From positions 1-41,825 of IMG/VR virus record IMGVR_UViG_3300042504_002712: 41,825 nt of DNA. The stretch is one strand, 5' to 3'. How positions within the stretch are numbered: position 1 is the stretch's first letter; every line of letters begins with the position of its first letter. Position numbers and translations under genes: made by a program. The stretch is from a virus. Shown one piece after another: positions 15,144 to 27,400 of the stretch. A model generated the notes under the pieces. That model saw only the letters and a list, made by a program, of their open reading frames with translations, had not been told where the DNA came from and did not search any database.

Positions 15144-15217
15144 TTTAACTCTCCTTGTTTTAGAGTCTTGAAGTTGGTTTGGAATTCATAACACTTCGAC
15201 TCAGGTGAGCACCCAGC

Positions 15218-15245
15218 CTTATATGTCTAGTACCTACAGTATCAA
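15218..15245 (-). promoter_or_regulatory. Promoter of the major capsid gene
   Basis: Read leftward: TTGATA (15245-15240), 16 bp, TATAAG (15223-15218). It lies in the 148-bp gap between the 64-aa gene and the capsid ATG, about 75 bp upstream of the start, and would boost capsid expression over the giant genes upstream. Confidence 0.55.
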
Positions 15246-15291
15246 ACTAATTGTTGTGTGTAGTGGATGTTTTGATAACTACCACATAAAT

Positions 15292-15486
15292 TCAGTTTGG
15301 TAAAATAACCCCTTGACCAGAGTTTCTAATTTCCGTAACTTGGTTTTTTATTCTTCTGTACAAAGCCATGTTTTTAGGAGACGGGTCCACCCCAACTTCT
15401 TCGAGTGTTTTGTATGTGGACGCCGCAAAAATGATTGCATCCATTGGGTTATTTGAGTCGTCTGGATTTTTTGATTTTTTTGCCAT
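15292..15486 (-). CDS. Hypothetical 64-aa protein
   Basis: 64 aa, not recognised. A basic start (MAKKSK), then a helical segment (MDAIIFAASTYKTLEEVG) and a basic helix (LYRRIKNQVTEIRN). AAAGGAAA is about 9 bp upstream of its ATG and overlaps the 3' end of the giant gene, 2 bp away. Position between the giant gene and the capsid gene suggests a small head or decoration-related protein, but that is context only. Confidence 0.65.
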   Translation of the reverse strand: MAKKSKNPDDSNNPMDAIIFAASTYKTLEEVGVDPSPKNMALYRRIKNQVTEIRNSGQGVILPN

Positions 15487-15488
15487 GA

Positions 15489-18400
15489 CTATTTTCCTTT
15501 GCCTTTTGGACCAAGTTTAGTGCGTTTTACTGACTTTTCCTTAGCAATGCGCATGTCAAGAATTATTTCTTCCTCGCTGCGACGTGTCAAATAAGCAAAT
15601 ACTTCTTCCTTGGCAACCTGAAGCTCTTCTAAAATTATGTCGTCTTCGTCTCTGGCAAACCTGCGCGCAAACCATTCAGCCACGTCCTTGCTAGTACTCC
15701 ATGACATACCGAATTCTTCCGGGTCACCACTTGAGTACCCACGATACACGGTGAATTTGTTGGGAAGTTTGCCAAGCTCCGCTCGCTCGTCATCGTTCAT
15801 GAAGAAATCACGGGAGCCACGATTGCTCTGGAGAAGCTCAAGCCATCTGTCAGATTCCGTTCCGATGCTTTCACTATCAACCCAGATGCTTGAAAGATTT
15901 TCCCAATATTGCTCATCTGTCATTTCGTCCATCACGTCTTCGAAAGCTTGTATTCTGTAAGCCCTTTCATGAAGGTATATATACTTGCTCCAATTTTTAT
16001 CTTTATATGCTTCTTCTGTTCCTTTGCGTTTTGCATCAATACCATTGTTTAGGTAGTCAATCATGTTTGGCGCAACTGGACCAATCCAGAAAAGGAGAGG
16101 ATGTTTTATCGCTTTCCCAAATAGGTCATCGTCAACCATGTAGTCTTTGAGCTCATCATCAAGGTCGTCAAGACTCTTCCAGGTGCTCGGGTCTCCAAAC
16201 GGATTTTTGGAATTCATTGCTCCGGTTATGGTTCCTTTTCTATTGAACTTTGCCTGCGCGCTCTTCATGAAGTCCATTGGAATACCGTATTCCCAAGCAA
16301 ACTTTCGTCCAATTGGGTCGGTTGCAGTAACTCCAACTGCAGACATTTCGGTAAATGCTTGTTCTAGTTTTTTGACAATTGCATCACCAAGTACGCCTTC
16401 TGCGTATTCCGTGATTTCGTTGTCGTTTAGTGTCCCGATTTTCTCATCATCAAAGGGCCATACTGCCGACAAACTGCTTTTTTCACGGTAAGCCCAAGTA
16501 GCAAAAATATGATTAGTGCGCATATTTTTAAGTCCATCTACCAGTTCTTTGTCTGATATTCCGTCTCGCAAATAAGACGAGATAAGTTTTCTAAACGGAG
16601 TTGATTCTTTTGCATACTTGAACATTGTGGTTAGCTGTTCGTTGGATTTAGCAACTTCGGCCAGAATGCCAGATGATTTATAGCGGGTCAGGTCAGGAGC
16701 TGGGTCGCCAACAGACATTGGCGGCACACCATCAATTGGTATGAGAGGCCTATCACTTCGGCCTCGGCCCGGGATTGGCATATCGTCTTCGTCTGTGGGC
16801 GAGTCATCCCAAAATGATTTGTAGTAATCTTCCTCGGCATCACGGATGTCCTCATCCGTATACAATGGGTCCTCGGTAATGTCGTTTTCTTGATAGATTG
16901 GGCGAGGTGGGCCATCTGGCTCACGTGGAGACCTTGGGCGGAATGGACTGTCCCAGCTATACGCCGTGCCAGGCGCGCCAACTACATTCTCTTCTGTCAA
17001 GGTTTTGAAAATACTTGACTTTCGTATTTTAAGTTCTTTGGCAATTTCTGAAACAGTAGCTCCTCTTTTAAACATTTTGTGAGCGTCATACACCCAGGAT
17101 GACGGAAATTCCAAATCTCTACGATTAGGGAACAAACTCAAGTCAGGCCTATCCACCAATGGATGGTCACCGTAATCTTCGAAGAAGTCTGCATGCGCAA
17201 ATGCGCGCGGGTCCAAAATTTCAAGTGTTTTTCCCTTTTCTTTTTGGGCCAGCAATACTTTTTTATTTCCGTCCCAACCCCATAAGTAAAATTCGTCCGA
17301 CTTTTGGGCAACTTCTGGAATTATATAGAAATTTCTGGCCATGGTGGCGCTGATTATGTGTCTGGGAAGTTTTCTGGGGTCGGTCAACTGCCTCATGTCG
17401 ATACGTTCTTGAAGAAATTCTTCCGGCGCAACAACATAATGCGCAGTTATTTCGTAGCCTGCCGCCTTGGCGTAATCCAGGGTTCCATATCCCCTGTTGT
17501 ATTGGCCCGTAGAGTCATAAACAACATCTTTGTCCCTATCTAAAGCAACTCGAAGCGCCATATCGGAAATAACTCTCGATTCCTCGTGGGCAACTGTTCC
17601 CCACTCGGTGTCTCCGGCGGCGTGCGCAGCTACGGCCTCTGGGATTACGGTTTTAATTTCGTCAGCGTCAACGTGAACTGCGGAATCGACATCGGGGATT
17701 CCAGCTTCTCCTGATTTCCTCATTGTTGATTTTCCACTACCAGGAGCTCCACCGACAGAAATGAATCGCTTTGGCTCCCCCGGCTTGCGGTTCTTTTTTA
17801 CAGCTTCAGACATTCCGACGGCAACTTTTGTATATAGGTCAAAGAAACGTTCGTCTGTTACTTTTGTTGTTCCCTGTCCGAATGTGTTTGGTACTTCGAT
17901 TCCTTCGTTTCGTTTTTCTGGTCGGTGATTTCGCATCGAGTCCCATAGATTTGGGTCGTGCTTAATTGATGGGGGAACATATCCAATTCTGTCACTGAGA
18001 GTTTTGTCGATTGGGGGCAGGGCAGCGCCACTTCGTGGATTTGGATAGGGCGGTCTTGGCGGAGCCTGTCTGGTTGGTCTTGTTTCCGATGGCTCTTCTT
18101 GAGGTGCTTGATTATCTCTTTGCGAAGTGAATCCGAATGGAAAATCAGGGCGCTGATTTCCCTGGTTTTGATTCTGTTGCGCACGACGCTCTATTTCTGG
18201 GTAGAAATTATTATCGTAGTCACTTCTCTGTCGAGCATCTGAGAGAATCTCCCATGCCTCACTTGCCGCCCTAAATCGCGCTGCGGCAGAAACATCACCT
18301 TTGTTTCTATCCGGGTGATATTTTTTTGCTAAGTCTCTAAACTTCTTTTTTAGAACAGCCAGGGAGTCATTTTTATCTGCCTCTAAATCTTTATAAAAGT

Positions 18401-21400
18401 CTCTTCCCGACCACTGTTTCCTGGGAATCGCCATCCGGCCCACAACGGACACATCAAAAACCCCATCCGGCATATCTCTAACAATTCTTTTTGCCCGTTC
18501 ATTTGTCAGCTCGCGTCGACTAGATGTTCTATCCTGTGTTGCTATTTCAAGAATTTCTTTTCTCACATCGTTGAATTTTTTACGCGTGGACAAAATGCTA
18601 TTACCCAAAAGCGACACATCACCATTTCTATCAATTGCATTTCTCCGACCGTTTATGACAGGAACCAGTGAGTTTTTTATTGGGAACCCAACAAATTTTT
18701 TAGATTCCTGTCTGGATGCGCGACGTTGGTTATCTGGCGTATTCGACTCGTCTGCTTCGCGAATTGCTCTTTGGGCATCCCTGAATCGTTTTTGTCTTTC
18801 AGAAATAGACATCTTTTCTCTCGGCATCCAGTCAAGGTCACCATTGTTCCACTTTTTGTTTGAAGTTGGCATCGATGATTGTGGGAGAATTGCATCAAGG
18901 CGAGCAGCGGCAATTCTCAATTCCGGTATGTTGTAGAAGTTATTTATGTCGCGTTCTGTTGTTTTGTTAAACCAGCCATCACGGCCGACTCCCCAAAATG
19001 GATACCATCTTCCTGGTTCAACATTGCTTTTGCCGCCACGACCAGAACTCATGTAAAACGGAACATTTATTTCGTCGTAGAATCTAACGACAACCACCGG
19101 TCTCTGTGCAAGAGTTAAAATTCCTGAATTGTAAAGTTCTCCGTCTGGCCCAGAAAACTCAAATTCGTAAGCCTTGGCCATCGGAAGAAGTTCGGTCTGT
19201 CTAAGATTTTGGGATGCACTTTCTATAAGTTGCATATCTGATTCGCTTGGTCGCGAATCAAATGGATATCTCCTGTTGTCGTCTTTCAGGCTATTGGTAG
19301 TCCGTTTAACAAAATCGCGAGGAGGTCTGCTCTGAATTTGGCCACTGATAACATCATTCCGAATGCGACCAGCTATTGCATTTGATGCAGACCGATTAGA
19401 GATTTTTTTTTTGCCCGCTGACGTTACCCCGGATACCGGGGAGCCAAAATTTAACGCTCTTGCTGTGCTTGAGCCCCTCGGCAGTCCGCCGTATCTGTCA
19501 CCGACGTAATCCGGGCTCGACGGGTCATCAAATTTGGGAATATAACTTTGCCTCTTGCCGACTATTAATCCTTCTTCATCGAAAATGAATCGGTCGTCTC
19601 CACTTGCTCGCGCTATTTCCGCTTCGCGCTGCAGGTTGTCCCATTCTCTTGTCCCAGGCATTGGTCTACGGTAATACATGTCGCTGATGCCAAGGTCTCG
19701 CTTGGAGTCGTTTATATCAAACCCAAGAAAACCGTCGTCGATGTCATCAGTTATTTCATCAGAGCCAAGATGATGCGGCATCTTAACAAAGTTGTCATAC
19801 TGTCTGTATTCTCCAAGTATTGCATCTGCGACCCATGGCGGACGAACCTTATTTGTTGATGGCTCAACATACTGAGACATTGGCCAAGAGTCAAATAATC
19901 TGTCAAGCTCTGGAAGCTCCGATAGGTCGTCGTTGTTGTCAAAGTCGAAGTTGTCGTACGACTCTCTGGCTGCAGGGTTGGACAAAACCTTGTAGGCCTC
20001 CGAGATTGTGTACAAGCGGTCAACAGAGTTTGGCTCATTCTTCATCGCCCTGGACATAATGCCAGAAACTTCAAAAGTAAAAGCATCGTCAATCTCGCGC
20101 TGGGACGCCAATTCCTCAACTCCTAGCTCTCTGTAAAGATTTCGCGAGTCAATATTTCTGACACCCTTCATTGCGCCGCTTATTCCATCGGAGTTGTTCA
20201 ACTTGGACATAACAGCAATCTGTCGAGCTCTCACGGACTCTGAGGGAACCTCAAAATACCTAGCGATATCGTCGATGGAGGCACCGTCATTACGCATATT
20301 AATAAAATCAATGTCCGCACCACTCAGAGAGGAATTATTCGTCGCGAGGACGCGCCGAAGCGCTTTGTGTTTGAATGTGTCAGTTTTTTCAATTGCTGAA
20401 GAGTAAGAGTTGATTGATTGACGCACAGCATCCTCTGACATCCCGAATCTTGAGGCAATATCCCTCACAGAAGACCCCATATGCTGATTCATTACGTAAA
20501 TGTCTTTGTCGTTATTTCGGAAGTCTCTAAGGTCCCTTGCGTTGAAATAAACGCCATCTCCCTCAATATCGGTCATACCGCCAACCATGTAGTTCATGCT
20601 TGGAGTTCTTCTGTGGTTGATTACGTCGAGTTCGCGCTTGACTCCCATAAATTCATCAGAATTGTTTCTGCGAAGTTTATAAAGAGCTCGCTGCTCTATG
20701 GTCTTTACTCGTCCATTGTCCATTTTTGTGACTTCAGATATATCAGAAATCGAAAGACCATCGAGTCTCATTCTTGTAATTTGCTCTTCGTCTCGGGAAA
20801 GCACATCTGCTTCGATATCGGTTAGCGCTTTACGGTAGATGGCGTGGTGCTCCGGCTGCAGCGATTCCACGTTATCCCTGTATGACTCAACCGATTCTCT
20901 AACCTCTGATTCGGGAAGTTTGTACTTTCTAGATATTTCCGAAAGAGACATTCGCTTATATATTGAATCTACATACAATGCTTTTTGATTTGGAGACTGC
21001 TCATAGCGACGGATTACATCACGCATGTCTCCAGTAGTTGTCGAGCCATCTTTTTCTTGCATGCCCAGTCGACGAAGAGTTTTTCCGACCCTGGCTGAAG
21101 AAATATCCAAGAAGTCGGCTATCTCTGGCGTGGACATTCCCTCAAGAGCGAGTATCATTACGTCTTTTGCAGCATCGTTTCTTTGCTTAGTAAATTCATC
21201 CTGTGGCTCCACCCTGCGAAGCGCAGGTCCGGTGTGCCGCGGATTTCCGGCAATACTGAGTTTTCTTTCCGAGATTATTCTAAAAATAAGTTCATCCGTT
21301 GGGGCTAAGCCGGCAAGCTCATTGCCCCTGCCTGCCTGTGAATTATGACCCCTAACGAGGTCTTTGGGTTCTGGCGAATTTCCATTGTTGCGGACTGCGA

Positions 21401-24400
21401 ATTCAAGCGCTGCTTTATCTGACATGAATTTAGCAATTGAGTACTTGTCCATACCGGTCATACGCAAGTTGATTACATCATCAATAAACTTTCTTGCAGC
21501 TGGGTTATCTCTTCCGTTGGGAAGACGACTTACCTTGTCAAATTCGTCAGGGCCCATTTCGGTCATTGCTGCACGCATCGAACCAGACACTGCCCCAGGC
21601 GGTATTTGTGGGAAATTTCTCTTGGTTCTCCTTGGTGGCAATCCACGCTTGGCTCTCTCTGTGTTAATCAGAGCGTCTAGATGAGCATGTGTTTCTTTGA
21701 TGATTCTTGCCACTCTCGGTTTGGATATTGCATCAAACTCCGAACCAGTTGGCCTCCAGCCCCCATTTGTTGTGTCTGGAAGTTCTGTTGGAAAAAGTTT
21801 TAGGCGTGGATTTTCTTGGTCGAATAAAGTCAGGTCTCGCTCAAGTCTTTCGGCGTTGTAGGCCACGCGCAATTCGTTAGCGTCTCGTATTATTCTCTGT
21901 TGACGTTGTCTTGCCAACCAGTTGAGGTGGGAGAATTTTTCTCCCAGGGACGATAATTCCGGGTCCTCATGGGCGGAAAAAGCTGCATCGAACCACGCTG
22001 CGTGTCCAAATCCAAGTGGAATATCTCCACTGGCAAGGTCTACCAGTGGAACGAATCGAGCTGATTCTGCATCATCGCCAGCTGTTGGTTCCCAAGTGGA
22101 TGGAACTTCCACGAGAACTGCAGAAACTTCTATGCCTTCGGCAAAACGAGGGTCCCAGTCTGGAGAGTCTATTGTTCCTAGCTTCTGGGAAGAAATTAAG
22201 TCTTCTGGTCGAAGTCCTGTTTCTTCAAGTGCCTCACGTAGTGCAGAATCAAACAAATCTGCGTCACCTTTTGTCGGGTCAAACATTCCACCAGGAAGAG
22301 CAACGGTTCCTTCACCATCTTTCCTATGCGGGCCAAAACCTCGTTCGATGACCAATGCCTCGAGCTCGCCAGTAGATGGGTTCTTTCTAAGAATTAATGC
22401 GTCTCCTGCCCTTTGCTTGGGGAGTTTATCAACAGCAAATATGTATTTGTTTTTTGTTCCGTCAGCCTTGATTGGCGCAATGTCTGCAAGGTTTTGACGG
22501 TGAACCGAGGCAGCTCGATAGCCACTTTGTCTGAGTCCAAGGCGCGCAGCTTCCCACTCAGCTGTGTTCTGTGGAAGCTCTTGGCCACGTTGCTGTTCTC
22601 TAAATTTTCTCCCAAGAACCAGGCTCGCCTTGTAGGCGGCGTCTTCGTTTGGATAAGACTCTGGTGACATTATTTCACCATGCCTATTGACCATGTACCA
22701 GCGACCGTCTTCTAGTTCTTCTGGCGCAACTTCCAGAAACCCACCAAGCTTGAGTTTGTCTTTACCACCAAAATTTTTAATTCTTTCGTTGCGAGAAGTG
22801 CCTTCCATTCTGCCCGTTATGCCGGATTTGTAAAATTCTGTTGGTCTTTTATTTACGAATGGAGTTACATATCTTGGCGTTCGTACGCTCGGGTTTGAGC
22901 CAGTTTGACCGACGCGACCCGTTCGTTGACGCAAGCGAGTGGGGTTTTCTTCATTACCAAATAGCCTTGGCGTATTGTTCACAGCCTCTAGCAGTCTCAT
23001 GTAAGACTTTTCATTCTGATTAAGTCGATTAAACGCTGGGGAATTCTCCATGCTTTGATTGTTATTCCGAATTGCCTCTTGTATCTCCCGATTAAACCGC
23101 TTGTTAAACCCCGATGCGTTTCCAAGCATGGGTTTGGTTACATCGAATCCCGCGCGGTCATACCTCTTGAGAATTCGAGGGTCTGCAAATCCGAATCTTC
23201 CTTCAGCGGCCCTACGGGCACCTCTGCGAGCAGAATCTTCAGCTCGTCCAAGCGCCCCAGCACCCTTCATGAATCCAGTAATTCCCTGACTTCGCGCCTG
23301 TTGCGATAGTGATTGCAATTCTCCCTTGAATCGCTCGAGCTCTTGTTTTCTTTGTCGTGCACGATTAAAAATTGCGGTTGTAGATGACGAACCAGCCGGG
23401 TCTCCAGTCTGAAGAGCGAGCGAGCGCTCATAATTGACCAGAATGCGCAAGAGTCCAGGCTTTTCCTCGCCTGTTCTCCTATCGACATAGCCAAACATTT
23501 CTTCGTTCCACTTATAGATGCGGTTCATATACCTGAGGAGCGGTTCTTTTGCCCTGTTCCAACCGGTCTGGCCAAATCTATTTCGTTGATTTGGATTTTT
23601 GGGGTCGACCTCGAACAATCCCGGTCTCGTTTTTAGCAGGGAAGAAATCATGCCGTGAAGCATCTGTTTCGTTCTTCTAAACTGGTCGTATTCAATTCCA
23701 ATCTTCTTTATTGTTTCGTCAAGATATGTAATTGCCCTATCGATTGTGTTCTGAAGGTCACTAGCTGTAGCCCTGGTGGAAACATTTGGGTTTGAAAGTC
23801 TTGCTATTTCGCGTATACCTTCAATTAGTTTTTTTGTCTTGGCTTTTTCGAATGCCGCTCTTCTTGTCTGAAAGGCCGTTCTTGCCACTCCATCGAGATT
23901 GGTCCTGTTTGCACTCGGTATACTGTTATCAACCTCGTGCATATGTAATGCCTGGACAACAGTGTTTACGTCTCGAATTTCTTCCTGAAAAGCAATTTCT
24001 TCTGGTGTTAAAGTTCCTACCTCAAATAGGTTCCAAAGCTTCGCGCGTTCTTTTGCGGCAGCTTTCGTAGAACCCAAATACTGCTCATTTTGCTTTAAGC
24101 GCTCATCCTTTGCGAGTTCACCAAGCAATCTTCTGTATTGCGGTCCGCTGGTATCAATAATCTCTCCAGACGCATCAGTCACTCGTCCTGCTCTTGCCGA
24201 GAATGATGCCCCACCATAATTCTGCAGACCAAGTTGTTGAGCAAGATTATCGAGTGTCTCACCAACAACCTCGCCAGTTTTCGGGTCTTTGCGGAATAGC
24301 TCAGGGTTTGTCTGCTGAAGTACATCGATTAGTTTGTCCCACCGAATATTGGGGTCAATCAACGCTGGGTCTGCGCCCTCTTCGAACTCGCCGTTGTAAC

Positions 24401-27400
24401 GACTAAGTTCTTCCGGCACGTCCGTATATCGTGCAATTATGTGACTGTTGTGTATGTCTGACCATTCTTGTGCATAGTTTCCAGCCAGATACTCGTTCCA
24501 CAAATTTTTATCTACTTGGTATTCTTTTGAATTAAGACCAACCTCCTTACCGTCGGCGTCAGTTACCTTGTTTAGGGGGTGATTTTTGTCGCCATCATAG
24601 GGACCAAATCTTTCCCAATATTCATCAGTGTCTGGAGCTGCAGTGGTTGGTTCTTGGTTTTTCTTGATGGAGGATATTGTGTCGCGTATATTTTTCACAT
24701 CATCCTTGGTGAACTCATCGCCAACTTCAGGGCGATTTTGTAGGCGCTCCGCCTGGGAGTCGAGGATGTCTTGGTTTGCTTGCTGCATTTCCTCAATCGA
24801 CGGAGGGTCTGGCTGCATGCCTCCTTCTTCTCCTTCTTCTTCTTCGCCATCAAGCAGGTCTCCGGGCGGTAGCTCAAATTCGTCTTCGTCGTCTTCTGCC
24901 AAATCAGCTAGCGCATTAATCAGCCTTTCGTTGAAAGCTCCAAGCTTGTTAAAGTCGGAAAGGATTGATGGCCCTATCTTGTTCTCTATTTCTCTGCGTT
25001 GCAATGCAAGGTTTAAGAGAACTTCTGCCAGTTCTGCGTCTGTGAATGGTTTTTTTGTAGCTGGGTTGTCGTACATGCGAAACAATTTGAATGCCCCAGA
25101 CTCAATCCATTCGCGCAACGTATACGGTTTGCCGGTTGATATGTTTATCGGCAGAAGGCTTTCGTCGGGAACTTTTGTAGGGTCGTTTAGGAATGTCTCA
25201 AGAGCCATTGCTTCATTTAGGAGAGAAGATATGCCGTTTATCTGTTGCAATTCATTAAACATTTCAGGGTCGAAATTTTCCTGAATTACTTCAATCGCCT
25301 CAGATACGGCGTCAATCTGGTCTCGCAGTTCTTGTTCTGTGTAAGGTTCGTTTGTATCCGGATTGATTGGGATTTTCTTCACTGCCTTTACTGGCTTCCC
25401 ACCATTGAGCCAAGTGGTTAGCTGTTCGTTGAAATTGTCTAAGTCTTTTTGCTCTGATTCATCGAGAAATCTTTGAAGAGCTGCGTCGAATTCTGGTGTA
25501 TCAACGTCGTACCCCTCTTCGGCAAGCACCTTGCGACCGACCTTCATTCTGTATTCAAGAGTTTGAAATGATGACGGTAGCGCCGCCAATAGTCTTTCTG
25601 CATCTGACAGTCTTGCTTGGGTTGGAAGAAGTTGTGCTGCCTGCTCGACGTCCTGCACAGAAGGTGAGCCCGTGTTTGTTAGCTCTGGCAAAACAAAAGT
25701 ATTGAAGAATGACTGAATATCACCATCACTCATTGCGTCGATATCCAGGCCGGCAATTATGCCACCTGCATTAAACTTTTTGTACTCATCAACAAACGCT
25801 TTAACTAGCGGTCTCTTAACTGATGCGGCAAGAGCAAGCTCCCGCGGAGACAGTGGCGCATTCTTTGCTTGATATGCAGGAACGGACATCCCAGGGACCG
25901 AAGATATATCTCCAATTGTAGATGTCCATAAATTATCCAATTGGGTATCGTCAAGAGCATCAAGCGCCTCTATAGACTTGGTTACGTCTCTACCAGCAAG
26001 AACTGCGTTTAATGAAGGGAATTTCGTAGAAGCATTCGGGTCGATGGCAAATCCTTTGAGTTGCTGGCGCTTCCATTCCTTCCTTTTCCACTCTTGCTCC
26101 TGTTTTGGCGTCATTGAGCCTGACATCTTGCCGGTGATTGTGTAACCACCAGCCATTGCGTCTGCAATCAAGTCGTCTCTTCTGTACGAACGCGGAGTGC
26201 GCTGTTCAAAGGAAGCCGCAGAAGTAGTTCTCTTTGGCTGAACCTCGAACTGGTCGAGACCGCGGAATCCTGGTCGCGGTTTGCGTGAGTCGGAGAAAGT
26301 TTTTACAAGTCTCTTGTCATCTTCTCTGACACTTGGCACATAGCCAAGACTTATATTGCTTGAACGGTCCGGGTTCTTTCCTGTCTTGAATGTGTCGAAC
26401 AGGTCTTGAACCATATTGTCGCGATTTTTTGATGAATCAGGATTTCTAAAGACGTATTGAACCATGGAGTCCCAGTCTCGGAACCTGCCTTCGGATATTG
26501 CTTCCGTGAATGCGTTTCTGGAGTTGGAAAACTTTTCAATTGCTCTGGTTAATCGTGGATTGTTGTTTGTGAATTTATTCCGGTTCGATTTTCTTAACTT
26601 TTTATGTTGGTTAATCGCTTGTTGTATTTCGTCCCTAACGACATCAAATCGGTCTGCAATTTCGGCAACAGTTGATTCACCAGTGATGAACTGTCTGTAT
26701 ATTTCTGGACGACTATCCCTAATGCTTCGAACTGCGTCACGCTCGTACTTAGGTGGGTATAGCTTCGGCTCCGGTTTTGCATCACGCACTGCCGCACGGA
26801 TTTCCGTTGTTGGCTTGGTCTCTGGGCGCTTTGACTGACGTATTTTTTTCGGCTTGGTTTCTTCGATGCGTCTAGTCTGTGTAGAACCTCTTCGAATTTT
26901 TCTCGGTGAAGGCTGTGTCCGCGCAATACTAGAAGGAAGCGTTGTCGCGTATCTTCCGTCGGCAAGCCGTTCAGCTCTACCAAAAGCACGTGCTTCATCA
27001 ACCTGTGGTTGACGTCGTATTCTTCCAATGTTGTCTGGGGTGCTTGCGGCAGCTCTCTGTGCAGCCTGGGCGATTCTCGCACCAATACGTCGCTCTTGAA
27101 TAGTTCCTTCCTGGACAACGCTGTCTCCGTCTGCGTCTATTGCATTGGGGTCGAAGGTGGCGAATGCACCGCGAAGTTTTCCACCTATTCTTCTAGCTGC
27201 CCGCCCACCAGTAGATGAGCCAAAATTTCTTCTTCTTGTTACTTTTCCTATCCGTGAGCCAATTGCCTTAAATTCGAAATCCTCGTAAAACTCGATGTGT
27301 TTTTGCCCGCGGGTCGAACGCTTGCGTGCACGCTTCGCTGCTTCTGTGTTTTCAACGAACTGACGCCCCTCTCTGCTTCCTTGAATTTTTTTTCTATTCG

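Noticed and set aside
15246-15291. Weak inverted repeat (GTAGT/ACTAC) after the 64-aa gene
   Set aside because: Only 5 bp with a 13-nt loop and no T-tract; not a credible terminator.
21922-22497. 191-codon rightward frame opposite the Nudix region
   Set aside because: Serine/arginine-rich antisense shadow of a region with a clear functional domain on the other strand.
24628-25284. 218-codon rightward frame opposite the giant gene
   Set aside because: Serine- and glycine-rich mirror of an acidic, low-complexity coding stretch; no ribosome-binding site or recognisable content.
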